DNA from: Parus major
Taxonomy: Eukaryota > Chordata > Aves > Passeriformes > Paridae
NCBI RefSeq assembly: GCF_001522545.3
Contig: NC_031770.1
Coordinates: forward strand, 27,268,202 to 27,332,201
Direction: 5' to 3'
Length of the DNA stretch: 64,000 nucleotides
The notes below the pieces were generated by a model. It was given only the letters and a program-made list of their open reading frames with translations, was not told where the DNA came from and searched no databases. The position numbers and the translations under genes were made by a program. Of this stretch, positions 63,195 through 64,000 are shown one piece after another. The first letter of the stretch is position 1. Every line of letters begins with the position of its first letter.

Positions 63195-63840
63195 TGTCAG
63201 GTGATGCATCATGAGCTTTTATTTTGGGCATAAGTCTCAGCTACAGACACAGGAGATGGCACAAGCTCATGTCTACCACGAGCAGCTGAAGCTTTCTTTC
63301 TTACAGAACATTTTGTAAGTTTTTAAGCCAATAGCATATTGCTAAAGCTTACAGACAATTGTTATAGCCAATCACTAAAAACACACATATACCTTCTTCA
63401 AACAGTGCTTGTTTGTTTTACTATCTATTAACAATACATAATACTCTACTATTAAGCTTAAAATATTCTACTATCTTGGTAAGCATATTTTTCTGCAGAC
63501 TTAAAGTCTATCTTAGCCAAGCCTAAAAGCTCAACTATTGTTTTATGTCTTTGTATATGGTATTATTGTATCTTCTTTTACTTAGAGGCATTGCAGCTGC
63601 AGCTGGCTCTAAGTTCTCTGCTTTTTCTTTTCTGTGGCCTATTTTCACAGCTTCTGAAAGTCTTCTTACCTTTACTGTTTCCCACAGATTCCTCTCTCAT
63701 TCTCTGTTCCTATTTGAGTCTACCAGGGAAAAAAAGGAAGGACAAAATTAGTCTGTGTCTTCTTAATTCTTACTCCATATTTTCTTCCTTATTTCTTCAT
63801 AAAGTTAAGAGAAATCAAAATAAAAAATGACAACTCTCTT
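63195..63840 (-). mobile_element. Endogenous retrovirus LTR-type sequence, antisense
   Basis: The left end TGTCAGGTGATG resembles the end of the LTR at 61,813. An AATAAA on the minus strand lies at about 63,222-63,227. The interior ('cacacatataccttcttc', 'attaacaatacataatactc', 'cctaaaagctcaactattg') is familiar to me as a common passerine ERV sequence in antisense. I cannot find the second terminus or a duplication before the window ends, so it may be a solo LTR or the 3' end of a longer provirus continuing to the right. Frames at 63,545-63,830 are simple Leu/Ser/Phe strings and are not coding. Confidence 0.6.
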
Positions 63841-64000
63841 TAAAAAGCATCAGTGGATGCAAGAGTGTCTTGTTTTGGGAGACAGGTGTCTGCTAGGGAA
63901 GGCAGGAGCCTCCCTTGGAATGAAAAATGTAAATCCCCTCCTTCCGAATTATTATAATTTTGAAACCAAGGGGCTCTCAGGCAGAGATCAGGGTATAGGA
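63841..64000. other. Window edge, unassigned
   Basis: The last 160 bases contain a 'tcccctccttcc' pyrimidine run (minus-strand purine run) that could be a polypurine tract of a provirus. No LTR terminus follows it at the expected place, so I leave it unassigned. Confidence 0.3.

Noticed and set aside
1..64000. CRISPR array, prokaryotic operon, phage or plasmid origin
   Set aside because: There are no spaced direct repeats of array type and no dense coding. The CR1 elements, LTRs and microsatellites show vertebrate nuclear DNA.

Overview
The window is vertebrate nuclear DNA, most likely from a bird and probably a songbird (passerine). The main evidence is a set of CR1 LINE fragments ending in ATTCTATG-type tails, plus several solo long terminal repeats (LTRs) of endogenous retroviruses of kinds common in passerine genomes. 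The species cannot be named from the sequence. The DNA is AT-rich, stop codons are frequent in all six frames, and there are no operons, rRNA genes, recognisable tRNA genes or CRISPR arrays. I recognise no intact host protein-coding gene. The window therefore looks intergenic or intronic. No bacterial-style or novel multi-gene system is present.

Layout. Positions 1-15,959 are mostly unique AT-rich sequence, with a CR1-like fragment near 1.94-2.15 kb, a T/G-rich tract near 7.1 kb and an AT-rich block near 7.75-7.99 kb. A probable LTR with a TATA box lies at about 15.96-16.46 kb. A 1.5 kb solo LTR lies on the plus strand at 20,114-21,588. A related copy lies in the opposite orientation at about 27,663-29,166 and appears to be interrupted by about 0.4 kb of different, LTR-like sequence. 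A CR1 3' end is at 25.66-25.91 kb. The 29-36 kb stretch is mostly unique. A short LTR with two TATA boxes is near 36.3-36.5 kb. Old, decayed CR1 pieces lie near 39.2 and 41.4 kb, the second abutting a 20-unit CATC microsatellite.

From 44,868 to about 45,665 there is a clear 5'-truncated CR1 on the minus strand, with two recognisable but frameshifted pieces of its reverse-transcriptase polyprotein. The 45.7-52.8 kb stretch is largely unique. A 53-base assembly gap (N) follows a poly-A run at 52,858-52,910. Between 52.9 and 56.4 kb composition is more varied, with a G-rich and polypurine stretch near 55.56-55.80 kb that resembles the surroundings of a promoter or first exon. Another CR1 tail lies at 56.4 kb, and ancient CR1 pieces at 57.1 and 60.3 kb. 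The best-delimited mobile element is a 607 bp solo LTR at 61,813-62,419 with perfect 6 bp target-site duplications. The right edge (63,195 to about 63,840) holds another minus-strand endogenous-retrovirus LTR-type sequence.

These parts do not work together as a system. They are independent, mostly inactive insertions in non-coding DNA. A few open stretches could be undetected exons, and these are listed as findings rather than as genes.
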